Notes: generated from the letters alone by a model not told the origin. DNA of 64,000 nt from Streptomyces poonensis (GCF_014650915.1 NZ_BMVW01000001.1:558001-622000); one strand, 5' to 3'. Positions 8,676 through 17,381 are shown, numbered from the stretch's first letter. A program made the numbers and translations.

Positions 8676-8982
8676 CGGGTGTCTCCTAGGCTCGAAAACA
8701 GGGCACCCGCAGAGATCCCTGCTTCTTTCCGGGGACGCTCGAAGGACGTTCGGAGAGGTGACGTCCACGAGCGATGTGTCGGAGAAGCTCCGGCTCGGGA
8801 GTTCCGGCAGGGGCACCGACACTCCGAGAGGAGGAAGCAGGGTTGCGCTGCGGGAAGACAGGAACATTCACAGGCATGTCCAGGGACTGCGAGTCCCGGA
8901 GAAGGCAGAGAAGTCCCGCCGGGAAGGACGGGGAAGGCAAGTCCTGCCCGGAGGAGCGGAAAGTCCTGGAAGGGAGCCCCGT
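8676..8982. other. Intergenic region with structured GA-rich leader
   Basis: No gene is evident in these 307 bases between the divergent small genes. On the plus strand the last 100 bases are GA-rich and form successive short hairpins: GGGACT/AGTCCC (8883-8897), TCCC/GGGA (8914-8924) and AGGAC/GTCCT (8925-8945). AGTCC recurs four times before the AGGGAG ribosome site of the next gene. This looks like a structured 5' leader rather than coding sequence. Confidence 0.5.
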
Positions 8983-9210
8983 ATGACCGTCGACCCCACC
9001 GATCCCGAGACCCTCGACGACCAGCCGGACGCCACCGAGTCCACCGAGTTCGACGTCGAAGCCCCCGAGGCGGACGCCGCCGAGCAGCAGACGGACGTCG
9101 CGCCGAACGGCGACGACCCGCTGGTCAGCATCGAGTCGTACAGCGCCAACGAGGCCGACCGCATCGAGCAGGCACGGGTCGTCGAGCTGGACGAGGACGA
9201 CTACCGGTGA
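8983..9210 (+). CDS. Small acidic protein, function unknown
   Basis: A 75-residue very acidic protein (about one residue in three is Asp or Glu), starting MTVDPTDPETLDDQPDATES and ending VVELDEDDYR. ATG at 8983 follows AGGGAG with good spacing. The frame stays open upstream, but that part reads as Arg/Gly/Ser noise over a structured leader, so the internal ATG is chosen. It has no membrane segment or cysteine. I do not recognise a family. The composition suggests a disordered partner protein or one that mimics nucleic acid. Confidence 0.7.
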   Translation: MTVDPTDPETLDDQPDATESTEFDVEAPEADAAEQQTDVAPNGDDPLVSIESYSANEADRIEQARVVELDEDDYR

Positions 9211-9645
9211 CACCACGGGGGACACCGGAATGCACGGACAGCGGAACGGACAGCGGAACGGGCACCGGTAAGGCACCGGGGCGGACGCCACTGGCGCCTC
9301 CGCTCGCCCCCGGCTGCCGCCCCACAGGCGCCGCTGCCGGAGCCGGCGTGCCGGTGACCGGGGCGTCGGCGGTGGATGTCGCGCGCGGGACACCGATCCG
9401 CGCGCGACACCGATCCGAATGTCCTGGTGACATGAGGGGAGAGACACTGGTGAGCGAGGCATCGGACATACGGGCGACGGGACCGGACGCCCGGCCGCCC
9501 ACCCCGCCCCCGTTTGGCGCGATCCACACCATTTCCCCGGCGTCCGGTCCGTGAAATTCTGCGCTGGCACCGCGCACACCAGGGTTACCGAAAAGTACGA
9601 TGGCGGCGCGGCGCACACCGCATGTGGACGAATTTGGGAGGCGGC
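9211..9645. other. 435-base intergenic region before the TetR gene
   Basis: It holds an inverted repeat (TCGCGCGCGG at 9379-9388 pairing with CCGCGCGCGA at 9398-9407), a direct repeat of GACACCGATCCG overlapping it, and a 34-codon open frame. A TACGAT hexamer at 9596 could be a -10 element, but no convincing -35 accompanies it. Confidence 0.5.
9450..9554 (+). CDS. Possible 34-residue peptide
   Basis: GTG at 9450 lies six bases after AGGGGAGAG, a strong ribosome site. The product starts MSEASDIRATGPDARPPTPP and ends ISPASGP at 9554, about 90 bases before the TetR gene. It is Pro-rich with no recognised domain. It may be a leader peptide or the remnant of a longer gene. The ribosome site is the only real support. 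Confidence 0.3.
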   Translation: MSEASDIRATGPDARPPTPPPFGAIHTISPASGP

Positions 9646-10290
9646 GTGACAGCCATCGAGCAGACAGAGGCGGTACGCCCGCGGGGCACTCGCCTGCCGC
9701 GCCGAGCCCGACGGAACCAGCTTCTGGGCGCCGCCCAGGAGGTCTTCGTCGCTCAGGGTTATCACGCGGCCGCGATGGACGACATCGCCGAACGCGCCGG
9801 CGTCAGCAAGCCGGTGCTCTACCAGCACTTCCCCGGAAAGCTGGACCTGTATCTGGCCCTGTTGGACCAGCACTGCGAGTCATTGATCCAGTCCGTGCGG
9901 AACGCCCTTGCGTCGACGACCGACAACAAGCAGCGTGTCCGTGCGACGATGGACGCGTACTTCGCGTACGTGGAGGACGACGGCGGCGCCTTCCGCCTGG
10001 TCTTCGAGTCGGACCTGACGAACGAACCCGCGGTGCGCGAGCGCGTCGACAAGGTCACCAACGAGTGCGCTGAGGCGATCTGCGACGTCATCGCGGAGGA
10101 CACCGGCCTGTCGCGCGCGGAGTCGATGCTGCTGGCGTCCGGGCTGGGCGGCCTGGCCCAGGTGGTGGCCCGTTCCTGGCTGCACAGCGACCGCAGCGTG
10201 CCGCGCGACCAGGCGGTCCAGCTGCTGACCTCGCTGGCCTGGCGGGGCATCGCGGGCTTCCCGCTGCACGGCATCGATCAGGCCCACTGA
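9646..10290 (+). CDS. TetR-family transcriptional regulator
   Basis: A 214-residue one-component repressor. The N-terminal helix-turn-helix spans about residues 24-70, with the recognition helix in AGVSKPVLYQHF followed by the usual GKLDLYLALL. The remaining ~140 residues form the helical ligand-binding domain. GTG at 9646 follows GGGAGG at four bases. A short upstream extension in frame (MWTNLGG) has no ribosome site. It corresponds by position to Rv3208 of M. tuberculosis (from memory), next to DUF3107. The ligand and targets are unknown. The G/C-rich inverted repeat at 9379-9407 is a possible self-operator. Confidence 0.92.
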   Translation: MTAIEQTEAVRPRGTRLPRRARRNQLLGAAQEVFVAQGYHAAAMDDIAERAGVSKPVLYQHFPGKLDLYLALLDQHCESLIQSVRNALASTTDNKQRVRATMDAYFAYVEDDGGAFRLVFESDLTNEPAVRERVDKVTNECAEAICDVIAEDTGLSRAESMLLASGLGGLAQVVARSWLHSDRSVPRDQAVQLLTSLAWRGIAGFPLHGIDQAH

Positions 10291-10454
10291 GACGCCTTCC
10301 TCCGCGGCCACCGGGGACTCTGTCCCCTGTTCCCCTCGGCTGTTCGCTCCTGGCGTTCATGGCCGGGCCGTGTTCGCCCCCTCAGCCGGGCTAATGTGTG
10401 CTGGGTACGGCGCGGACGGCCGCGCACCTAACTGACCGTCGGAGGGACTTAGCC

Positions 10455-10682
10455 GTGGAGGTCAAGATCGGCGTGCAGCACGCGCCCCGCGAGATCGTTC
10501 TGGAGAGCGGTCAGACCGCCGAGGAGGTCGAGCGCGCGGTGTCCGAGGCGCTGGCCGGCAAGTCGCAGCTGCTGAGCCTCGTGGACGACCACGGCCGCAA
10601 GGTCCTGGTCCCGGCCGACCGTCTGGCGTACGTGGAGATCGGTGAGCCCTCCGTGCGCAAGGTCGGCTTCAGCGCGCTGTAA
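10455..10682 (+). CDS. DUF3107 protein (TB9.4-like)
   Basis: A 75-residue protein, MEVKIGVQHAPREIVLESGQ through RKVGFSAL, matching the actinobacterial DUF3107 family in length and pattern. It is predicted as a small beta/alpha protein with an internal helix (AEEVERAVSEALAG). GTG at 10455 follows GGAGGGAC. It stands alone between the TetR gene and a very strong terminator. The M. tuberculosis member is the T-cell antigen TB9.4 (Rv3208A). The biochemical role is unknown. Confidence 0.9.
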   Translation: MEVKIGVQHAPREIVLESGQTAEEVERAVSEALAGKSQLLSLVDDHGRKVLVPADRLAYVEIGEPSVRKVGFSAL

Positions 10683-10740
10683 GGGAGCGCTGCGCAGCGA
10701 AGCACCTGCTGTGGAGCGCGGCACCGAGTGAGCGAGTAAG

Positions 10741-10782
10741 CGCTGGAGGGCCCGGCGGCGATTGCCGCCGGGCCCTCCAGCG
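10741..10782. terminator. Perfect 19-bp terminator hairpin
   Basis: Arms 10741-10759 and 10764-10782 are exact complements around GATT, 58 bases after the DUF3107 stop. It is the likely terminator of the DUF3107 transcript. Confidence 0.9.
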
Positions 10783-11129
10783 TGCGCATGCACCTACCTC
10801 CGGCTTTCGGGTGGCCCACGCCCCCTGCACGCCCCTCCCACGCGTCTCCTGCCCTGAGAAGCGTCTCCTGCTCCGGCACGCGTCGTCCGCGTACGCGCCT
10901 CCCGGCAAGCTCGCCCGCGTACGCGCTGTGGCGCCCTTCGGTGCTCCGCTGCCCGCCCGCGCTCCCAGGGCCGTGTCTTCGTATCCGGCCTCACTCCGCC
11001 CATGGCCTGAACTGCTGGGCTGAACTGCACAGATGGAGCACATGCCGACCGCAGGAAGGATTGGCATCCGCACGCGGAGGGTAGGACCGGCTACGACCGA
11101 TTTGCCCCTGGCCGTGCGGAGGGAACCCC
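10783..11129. other. Intergenic, no supported gene
   Basis: In 347 bases I see no ribosome site tied to a sensible frame on either strand. The repeated ACGCGTCTCCTGC / AAGCGTCTCCTGC (near 10839 and 10859) is a short direct repeat. The promoter of the following small membrane-protein gene is expected in the last 100 bases. Confidence 0.5.
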
Positions 11130-11402
11130 ATGATGCTCTTGGAAGCGCTCGGTTCCGCGGTTCTCGGTCTCGCCCTCGCGTGGGCAGCCGTGCTCCGGCT
11201 GCCGCACCGTCTGCCGTCGCGCGTCCTGGTCCTGTCGACCGGCGTCGCGGGAGCGCTGTTCGGCGCGTTCGTCACGCACACCGCGCTGGAGGCCGGGCAC
11301 CTCCTGGTCGTGCTGGCCGGCGCGCTGATCGTCTCGGCGGCCTCGCTGTCGCTGCTGCTCCGGCCGGCGGAAAGATTCCGTCGCCGGTCGGCCACGGCGT
11401 AG
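11130..11402 (+). CDS. Small membrane protein
   Basis: 90 residues with an N-terminal helix (ALGSAVLGLALAWAAVL) and a long hydrophobic hairpin (STGVAGALFGAFVTHTALEA and LLVVLAGALIVSAASLSLLL), then a basic tail RPAERFRRRSATA that should remain in the cytoplasm. The ATG at 11130 follows GGAGGG; a second ATG is immediately next to it. Its place between DUF3107 and the ferritin-like gene matches Rv3209 of M. tuberculosis, but I cannot assert homology. The role is unknown. Confidence 0.75.
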   Translation: MMLLEALGSAVLGLALAWAAVLRLPHRLPSRVLVLSTGVAGALFGAFVTHTALEAGHLLVVLAGALIVSAASLSLLLRPAERFRRRSATA

Positions 11403-11480
11403 CACGCCGCGGCCGACCGAGCGCCGTACGACCACACGCGGCGGCCGGCATCCCTGAGCGCTCAGAAGGCGCAGTCGGGC

Positions 11481-11518
11481 AGCAGGCCGGGCACCCCCAA
11501 GCAGGCCGGGCACCCCCA
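11481..11518. repeat. Perfect 19-base tandem duplication
   Basis: Two identical adjacent copies of AGCAGGCCGGGCACCCCCA (11481-11499, 11500-11518) lie in the gap between the convergent small membrane-protein and ferritin-like genes. More irregular GGCAGCC repeats follow up to 11630. Confidence 0.9.
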
Positions 11519-11619
11519 CGCCCTCCGCCCAGCACGGTCGTCCAGCCGCAGCCTGCTCAGCCAGTACGCGAAGCCAGCCCACAGGCGGCCCGCACAGGCA
11601 GCCCGCACAGCCGGCCCGC

Positions 11620-12366
11620 TCAGGCAGCCAGCCCGAGCGCCGCCATCCGCTTGGTGTGCGCGTCGGTGATACGCGAGAACATCCTGCCGACCTCGGCGAG
11701 GTCGAACCCGTCCGCGATTCCGCCGACGAGCATGGTCGACAACGCGTCGCGCTCGGCGACGACCCGCTGCGACTGCGACAGCGCCTCGCCCATGAGCCGC
11801 CGTGCCCACAGTGCGAGACGTCCACCCACGCGCGGGTCCGCGTCGATGGCCGCGCGCACCTTCTCGACGGCGAAGCTCGCGTGCCCGGTGTCGTCGAGCA
11901 CGGCGAGCACGAGGGCGCGGGTGTCCGCGTCCAGACGTGCCGCGACCTCCCGGTAGAAGTCGCTGGCGATCGAGTCGCCGACGTACGCCTTGACGAGTCC
12001 CTCCAGCCAGTCCGAGGGCGCCGTCTGCCGGTGGAAGCCGTCGAGTGCGGCGACGAACGGCTCCATGGCCTGCGTCGGCTCCTCGCCGATCTCGGTGAGC
12101 CGGTCCCGCAGCCGCTCGAAGTGGTGGAACTCCGCCGACGCCATGCTCGCCAGCTCGGCCTTGTCCACCAGCGTCGGCGCCAGTTTGGCGTCCTCCGCGA
12201 GCCGCTCGAACGCCGCCAGCTCCCCGTACGCGAGCGCCCCGAGCAGATCCACGACCGCGGCGCGGTACTGCGGGTCGGCGGAGGCACGTCCCCAGTCCTG
12301 GGCGGCGACCCCGGTGGGCTCGGCAGCGGTGTCGGCAGCGTGATCAGGCTTGTCAGACGTCGTCAT
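11620..12366 (-). CDS. Ferritin-like fold protein (MiaE-like)
   Basis: A 248-residue helical protein with spaced acidic and histidine residues typical of a diiron four-helix bundle: GELAAFERLAED and SAEFHHFERL in the first half (ExxH-type), and YREV and DDTGHASF in the second half. It resembles the actinobacterial ferritin-like domain related to tRNA hydroxylase MiaE. ATG at 12366 is chosen, since the frame upstream reads through an AT-rich promoter-like stretch. The M. tuberculosis positional match is Rv3210c. It lies divergent from the DEAD-box helicase gene. An oxidoreductase role is plausible, but the substrate is unknown. Confidence 0.85.
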   Translation of the reverse strand: MTTSDKPDHAADTAAEPTGVAAQDWGRASADPQYRAAVVDLLGALAYGELAAFERLAEDAKLAPTLVDKAELASMASAEFHHFERLRDRLTEIGEEPTQAMEPFVAALDGFHRQTAPSDWLEGLVKAYVGDSIASDFYREVAARLDADTRALVLAVLDDTGHASFAVEKVRAAIDADPRVGGRLALWARRLMGEALSQSQRVVAERDALSTMLVGGIADGFDLAEVGRMFSRITDAHTKRMAALGLAA

Positions 12367-12734
12367 GAAGCGCACAATAGCCCGCCCGCCGCGCGGCGGA
12401 AGGCCCTGGTCAATCAGTGTGACGACCACTACGTGACCAAATCGGCCATCGCATGTGCGCGAATCCGGGGTATGGTGGTAATGCGCCCGCCGAGTATTCG
12501 ACGGGCCGCACGAATGAGGATGCCCGGTCGGTGGCCCGATCGGCTCCGACCCGACAGCCCTCCCTGACCGTACGGCACGTACGACGATCGGAGGGACCCT
12601 CAGCGGTACGAGCGCTAGAGCGTCGGCAGTGGTCCCGTGCCCAACGGCCCGCCGTGAGGCGCCGACGTCCCCGGCACGGTCCTGGACGACCCCCGCGCTC
12701 GCCTCGCACCGCACACACAAGAAGAGGCAGCACC
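12367..12734. promoter_or_regulatory. Divergent promoter region and long leader of the DEAD-box helicase gene
   Basis: 368 bases without a supported gene. A TATGGT hexamer near 12475 could be a -10 box for the helicase, which would give a 5' leader of about 250 bases. The leader contains a closing helix, GTCGGC (from 12622) with GCCGAC (near 12661). Long structured leaders are common on cold-shock RNA helicase genes. No -35 box is clear. Confidence 0.4.
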
Positions 12735-15056
12735 CTGACTACGACGTTTCGTGAACTCGGAATCCTTCCGGAGACCGCCGAGGCCCTGGAAGCCGTCGGC
12801 ATCATCACCCCCTTCCCCATCCAGGAAATGACGCTTCCGGTCGCCCTCTCCGGCACCGACGTCATCGGCCAGGCCAAGACGGGCACCGGCAAGACGCTCG
12901 GCTTCGGCCTTCCGCTCCTCGAGCGCGTCACCGTTCCCGCCGACGTGGAGGCGGGCCGCGCCCAGCCCGAGGCCCTCACCGACGCCCCGCAGGCCCTCAT
13001 CGTCGTCCCGACGCGCGAGCTCTGCACGCAGGTCACGAACGACCTGCTGACCGCGGGCAAGGTACGCAATGTGCGCGTCACGGCGATCTACGGCGGCCGC
13101 GCGTACGAGCCCCAGGTCGAGGCCCTGAAGAAGGGCGTCGACGTGGTCGTCGGCACCCCGGGCCGCCTGCTGGACCTGGCCGGCCAGAAGAAGCTGAACC
13201 TGAAGCACGTCAAGTGCCTGGTCCTCGACGAGGCCGACGAGATGCTCGACCTGGGCTTCCTGCCCGACGTCGAGAAGATCATCAACATGCTTCCGGCCAA
13301 GCGCCAGACCATGCTGTTCTCGGCCACCATGCCGGGCGCGGTGATCGGTCTGGCCCGCCGCTACATGTCGCAGCCGACACACATCCGGGCCACGGCGCCG
13401 GACGACGAGGGCGCGACGGTCGCGAACATCTCGCAGCACGTCTACCGCGCGCACTCCATGGACAAGCCCGAGATGGTCGCCCGCATACTGCAGGCCGAGG
13501 GCCGGGGCCTGGCGATGATCTTCTGCCGTACCAAGCGCACGGCCGCGGACATCGCCGAGCAGCTCCAGCGCCGCGGCTTCGCCTCCGGCGCGGTCCACGG
13601 CGACCTCGGCCAGGGCGCCCGCGAGCAGGCGCTGCGCGCGTTCCGCAACGGCAAGGTCGACGTCCTGGTCTGCACCGACGTCGCCGCGCGCGGCATCGAC
13701 GTCGAGGGCGTGACCCACGTCATCAACTACCAGTCGCCGGAGGAGGAGAAGACCTACCTCCACCGCATCGGCCGCACGGGTCGCGCCGGCAACTCCGGTA
13801 CGGCGATCACGCTGGTCGACTGGGACGACATCCCGCGCTGGCAGCTGATCAACAAGGCGCTGGACCTCCCGTTCAACGACCCGCCGGAGACGTACTCCAC
13901 GTCGCCGCACCTCTTCGCGGACCTGAGCATTCCCGAGGGCACCAAGGGCGTGCTCCCGCGCTCGGAGCGCACCCGCGCCGGGCTCGCGGCCGAGGAGCTG
14001 GAGGACCTGGGCGAGACGGGCTCGCGCACGCGCGGCGGCCGTTCCGCGAAGGACCGGGAGGACCGCGAGGACCGCCGGGACCGTGAGGAGCGCCGGGAAC
14101 GCCCGGCGCGCGCCCTCCGCCGTCGCCGTCGTACCCGCGCCGGCGCACCGGTCGACCCGCAGGCCGCCGGTGCTCCGGCAGCTCCGGCCGGCGAAACCCC
14201 GGCGGGCTCCCCCGAGCCGACTGCGCCGGTCGCTCCGGCCACGCCCGGCGAACCGCGCCGCCGTCGCCGTACGCGCGGCGGAACGTCGACGGACCAGTCG
14301 GCCGGCCAGGAGACCTCTCGGGCCACCGAGGCCGTGGACACGGCGGGGACCACGACGGAGAGCACGGCTGAGACCGGGGCGGAGACCAGGACTCAGGTCA
14401 CGGAGGAAGCTCCCAAGCCGCGCCGTCGCCGCACCCGCAAGAGCGCGGAGCCGGTTCCCGCGGCGGAGGCCGCCCTGGACACGGCCGAGGGCACGACGGC
14501 CGGGGACGCGACGGTCGCGGACGCGATCGCGGCGGACCCGGCGGAAGCCCCGGCCAAGCCGCGCCGTCGCACGCGCAAGACCGCGGCCGCCAAGGAGTCC
14601 ACCGCCACCGCCACCGCCACCGCCACCGCCACCGAGCCGACGGTCCCGGCCCAGGCCACCGAGGAAACCAAGGAAGCCGAAGCCAAGCCCCGCCGCCGCA
14701 CCCGTAAGACCGCAGCTCCGGCAGCGACCACGGACTCGGCAACGGCCACGGCCACGGCGGAGGACGCTGCCGAGGCACCGGCCAAGCCGCGTCGCACGCG
14801 CAAGACCACAGCCGCAGCCGCAGCCGAGTCCGCCACAGCCGCAGCCGAGTCCGCCGCGGACACGGCCGAGGCGAAGGAGGCCAAGCCGCGCCGTCGCACG
14901 CGCAAGACGGCGGCCGCCAAGGAGACCGCTGCCGCCGAGGCGACGGTCCCGGCCCAGGCCACCGAGGAAACCAAGGAAGCGGAGGCCAAGCCGCGCCGCC
15001 GCACCCGCAAGACCGCGGCCCCGGCTGCGGCCACCACGGAGCCCGCGGACGCCTGA
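12735..15056 (+). CDS. DEAD-box ATP-dependent RNA helicase with repetitive basic C-terminal tail
   Basis: About 773 residues, unwinding RNA in ribosome assembly or mRNA decay (RhlE/DeaD-type). All core motifs are present: Q motif (5-30), AKTGTGKT (47-54), PTREL (92-96), TPGR (141-144), DEAD (165-168), SAT (196-198), then FCRT, ARGID and HRIGRTGR before residue ~360. From ~430 to the end the chain is low-complexity Ala/Glu/Lys with about eight copies of a PRRRTRK-type basic block, probably an RNA-binding tail. The best start is CTG at 12735, seven bases after AGAGG; the only upstream in-frame alternative, GTG at 12654, adds 27 Arg/Pro residues. It matches Rv3211 rhlE by position. Confidence 0.93.
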   Translation: MTTTFRELGILPETAEALEAVGIITPFPIQEMTLPVALSGTDVIGQAKTGTGKTLGFGLPLLERVTVPADVEAGRAQPEALTDAPQALIVVPTRELCTQVTNDLLTAGKVRNVRVTAIYGGRAYEPQVEALKKGVDVVVGTPGRLLDLAGQKKLNLKHVKCLVLDEADEMLDLGFLPDVEKIINMLPAKRQTMLFSATMPGAVIGLARRYMSQPTHIRATAPDDEGATVANISQHVYRAHSMDKPEMVARILQAEGRGLAMIFCRTKRTAADIAEQLQRRGFASGAVHGDLGQGAREQALRAFRNGKVDVLVCTDVAARGIDVEGVTHVINYQSPEEEKTYLHRIGRTGRAGNSGTAITLVDWDDIPRWQLINKALDLPFNDPPETYSTSPHLFADLSIPEGTKGVLPRSERTRAGLAAEELEDLGETGSRTRGGRSAKDREDREDRRDREERRERPARALRRRRRTRAGAPVDPQAAGAPAAPAGETPAGSPEPTAPVAPATPGEPRRRRRTRGGTSTDQSAGQETSRATEAVDTAGTTTESTAETGAETRTQVTEEAPKPRRRRTRKSAEPVPAAEAALDTAEGTTAGDATVADAIAADPAEAPAKPRRRTRKTAAAKESTATATATATATEPTVPAQATEETKEAEAKPRRRTRKTAAPAATTDSATATATAEDAAEAPAKPRRTRKTTAAAAAESATAAAESAADTAEAKEAKPRRRTRKTAAAKETAAAEATVPAQATEETKEAEAKPRRRTRKTAAPAAATTEPADA
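14400..15040 (+). repeat. Internal repeats encoding the helicase tail
   Basis: Six imperfect units, each encoding a KPRRRTRK-type block followed by an Ala/Thr/Glu spacer; two more degenerate blocks lie upstream near 14120 and 14260. One stretch of about 40 bases is virtually identical at 14639-14678 and 14942-14981. A (CACCGC)n-like run encodes alternating Ala-Thr near 14600. Copy number probably varies between strains. Confidence 0.8.
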
Positions 15057-15249
15057 CCCGTCCGGCCTCCGGCCTGCCCGACGGCCCGGTCCCTCCACCG
15101 AGAGGGGCCGGCCGGTTGCCGTCTGCGGTACCGGGCCATCTCCGCAAGCCCTCGCCCCGCCGTTTCACGGGCGGCCCAGGCAGGCCCGTGGCAGGCCCAT
15201 GGCAGGCCCCCACCCGCCTCCCCCGGCGCCCCCCGGATAGCCTCACTCC

Positions 15250-16143
15250 ATGAGCCGTCCCCCTACCTTCACCCCTCCCCCCGGCGCCCGGGCCCACCGC
15301 CTCCGCACCGAGCGCGGGGAGTTCGCCGTGATCGAGATGGCGGCGGCGACAGGCACGGCCGAGAAGGGCACGGCCCTGCTGCTGCCGGGCTTCACCGGAA
15401 GCAAGGAGGACTTCATCGCCCTCCACCGGCCCCTCGCGGACGCCGGTTACCGCACCGTCGCCGTCGACGGCCGCGGCCAGTACGAGACCCCCGGCCCCAG
15501 GGACGACGAGTCGCCGTACGCGCAGAACGAGCTGGCCGAGGACGTGCTCGCCCAGGTGCGGGCCATCGGCCCCGGTACGCCGCTGCACCTCGTGGGGCAC
15601 TCTCTCGGCGGCCAGATCGCTCGCGCCGCCGTTCTCCTCGATCCGTCGCCGTTCGCCTCGCTCACCCTGATGTCCTCGGGCCCCGCCCGGATCTCCGCGT
15701 CCCAGCAGCAGCGGGTGAAACTGCTGCGCGACGCCCTCGCGGTGATGGACATGGCCGGGGTGTGGGACGCCATCCAGGCCATGGAGTCCCCCGTGCAGGC
15801 TCCTGAGGAGACCGACGCCGGCACCCTCGACGAGGGCCTGGACGAGCGCGCCGACCTGCGCCGCCGCTGGCTCGCCAACAGTCCGGCCCAGCTGATCGCC
15901 ACCGGCCGCCAGCTGTGCGCGGAGCCCGACCGCGTCGCCGAACTGGCGGCCCTCCGGCTTCCCGTCCACGTTCTCTCCGGCGAACGCGACGACACCTGGC
16001 CGGTGCCCCTCCTCGACGGCATGGCGGTGCGTCTGGGCGCCCACCGCACCGTGATCGCCGACGCCGAGCACTCCCCCAACACCGACCGGCCGGAGGAGAC
16101 GGCCCGCGCCCTCGCCGACTTCTGGGACCGCCTCACGCACTGA
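15250..16143 (+). CDS. Alpha/beta-fold hydrolase
   Basis: 297 residues with LLLPGFTGSKEDF (oxyanion region, 44-55), VDGRGQYET, the nucleophile elbow GHSLGG (Ser118), the acid in GERDDTWP and the histidine in DAEHSPN. It has no signal peptide. ATG at 15250 is taken although the ribosome site is weak. The gene is convergent with the NYN gene, only ~70 bases apart. The lid region (residues 150-210) is typical of small-ester hydrolases or thioesterases. The substrate is unknown. Confidence 0.9.
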   Translation: MSRPPTFTPPPGARAHRLRTERGEFAVIEMAAATGTAEKGTALLLPGFTGSKEDFIALHRPLADAGYRTVAVDGRGQYETPGPRDDESPYAQNELAEDVLAQVRAIGPGTPLHLVGHSLGGQIARAAVLLDPSPFASLTLMSSGPARISASQQQRVKLLRDALAVMDMAGVWDAIQAMESPVQAPEETDAGTLDEGLDERADLRRRWLANSPAQLIATGRQLCAEPDRVAELAALRLPVHVLSGERDDTWPVPLLDGMAVRLGAHRTVIADAEHSPNTDRPEETARALADFWDRLTH

Positions 16144-16212
16144 CCGCGACAGTTCCGCTCAGGGCGATCGGTCTCCGAGTACTCCTGATACTCCTGGTAC
16201 TGCTTATTTCTG

Positions 16213-17109
16213 CTAGTACTGCGCCTGCAAGTGTTCCCAGAACCCGTCCCGCAGTGACCGCCGCAGATCCGCCTGCCCCCGCAGCGAGTACTGCAGCAGC
16301 CCCTCGGCCTCGACCAGCAGATCCTGGTCCACCGAACCCGGCAGATACGGGTGCCCGTGCAGGAGCTCCCCCAGCGTCTCCCGCCCGCGCGCGGCCAGCC
16401 ACTTGGCCGCGATCTGCGCGCCCACGAACCGCACGTCCTCGCGGGTGGGCCGGGTGACGGCCGCCGCGTCGTAGGAGGGGGCGGTCCGCCGCGACACGTA
16501 CGGCTTGAAGAAGTCGAGGTCGAGGGTCCGCTGGCTGTCGACCTCCCACAGCAGCGGCTCGGCCTGGTTGCGTCCCTCGGGTGCCTCGATGCCCCACAGG
16601 TGGACCCGTGCCCCGTACCCTTGCGCCGCCTCGACCGCCGACACCAGGTCCTCGTCGCCGCCGAGGAGGGCCGCGTCGCTGATCGCGCGGTGACGGGCCA
16701 GCGACTCCAGGTCCGTACGGATCAGGGAGTCGACGCCCTTCTGCTGGTTGTTCGCGTTGAGATTGCCGAGCCGTACCTTGACGTCGGGCAGTTCGGCGAT
16801 CGACTGCTGCTCCGCCGTGTGGATACGGCGTCTGGCGCCGTCGTACCAGTACACCCGGAGCAGCCGGCTGTCCGCGAAGACCGTGCGCGCCCGGTCGATG
16901 AGGGCGTCGATGAGCCCTTCCGCGTCCAGATCGAACGACCTGCGGTCCTCCGTACCGGCGACCAGCCGGCCCGCGGCCGCGTACAGGTACCCCGCGTCGA
17001 CGAAGATCGCGTGGGTCGAGGGTGTCTTGGCCACCTCGGCGAGCACACGCTGGAGCAGCTCGTTCGTACGGTCGATGCGGGCGCCGAGCGCCGTCAGGTC
17101 GTCGTTCAT
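16213..17109 (-). CDS. NYN-domain (PIN-like) putative ribonuclease
   Basis: 298 residues. The NYN/DUF88 fold is read from THAIFVDAGYLY (first acidic residue, ~34-44), the QQKGVDSLIRTDL segment and the LLGGDEDLV motif (~150) that completes the metal-binding acidic cluster. Residues ~185-298 form a helical C-terminal region. NYN domains are PIN-like metal-dependent RNases. ATG at 17109 fits the family N-terminus. The gene is divergent from a micro-protein gene across a 270-base gap that contains the most AT-rich stretch of the area (17220-17260), a likely promoter zone. Confidence 0.88.
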   Translation of the reverse strand: MNDDLTALGARIDRTNELLQRVLAEVAKTPSTHAIFVDAGYLYAAAGRLVAGTEDRRSFDLDAEGLIDALIDRARTVFADSRLLRVYWYDGARRRIHTAEQQSIAELPDVKVRLGNLNANNQQKGVDSLIRTDLESLARHRAISDAALLGGDEDLVSAVEAAQGYGARVHLWGIEAPEGRNQAEPLLWEVDSQRTLDLDFFKPYVSRRTAPSYDAAAVTRPTREDVRFVGAQIAAKWLAARGRETLGELLHGHPYLPGSVDQDLLVEAEGLLQYSLRGQADLRRSLRDGFWEHLQAQY

Positions 17110-17381
17110 ACGGAGCCATTGTCTCGACGATCACGCTCCGAACACAACCGGTCCCCGTCGGTCCCGCGCCACGCGCCGGGCACCTCTTGCCGACGCCCCG
17201 GACAGACACTTCTTACCTGGAAGTAATTAGTGTCGCGAAAATTTTCCTTAGCGTAGGGAATGTCTGTAACACACATCCCGTTGACTTCTGTGGGAACACG
17301 GAACCGGAACGAACACCGGCACTCCGTGCAGAACCCTCCAGTAGTCCTCATCAGGAGGATGACCAGACGAAGGGAGAGGCC

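Noticed and set aside
12615..15098. 827-codon minus-strand frame opposite the DEAD-box helicase
   Set aside because: The plus strand carries every helicase motif. The minus frame is Arg/Gly/Leu repeat sequence without motifs.
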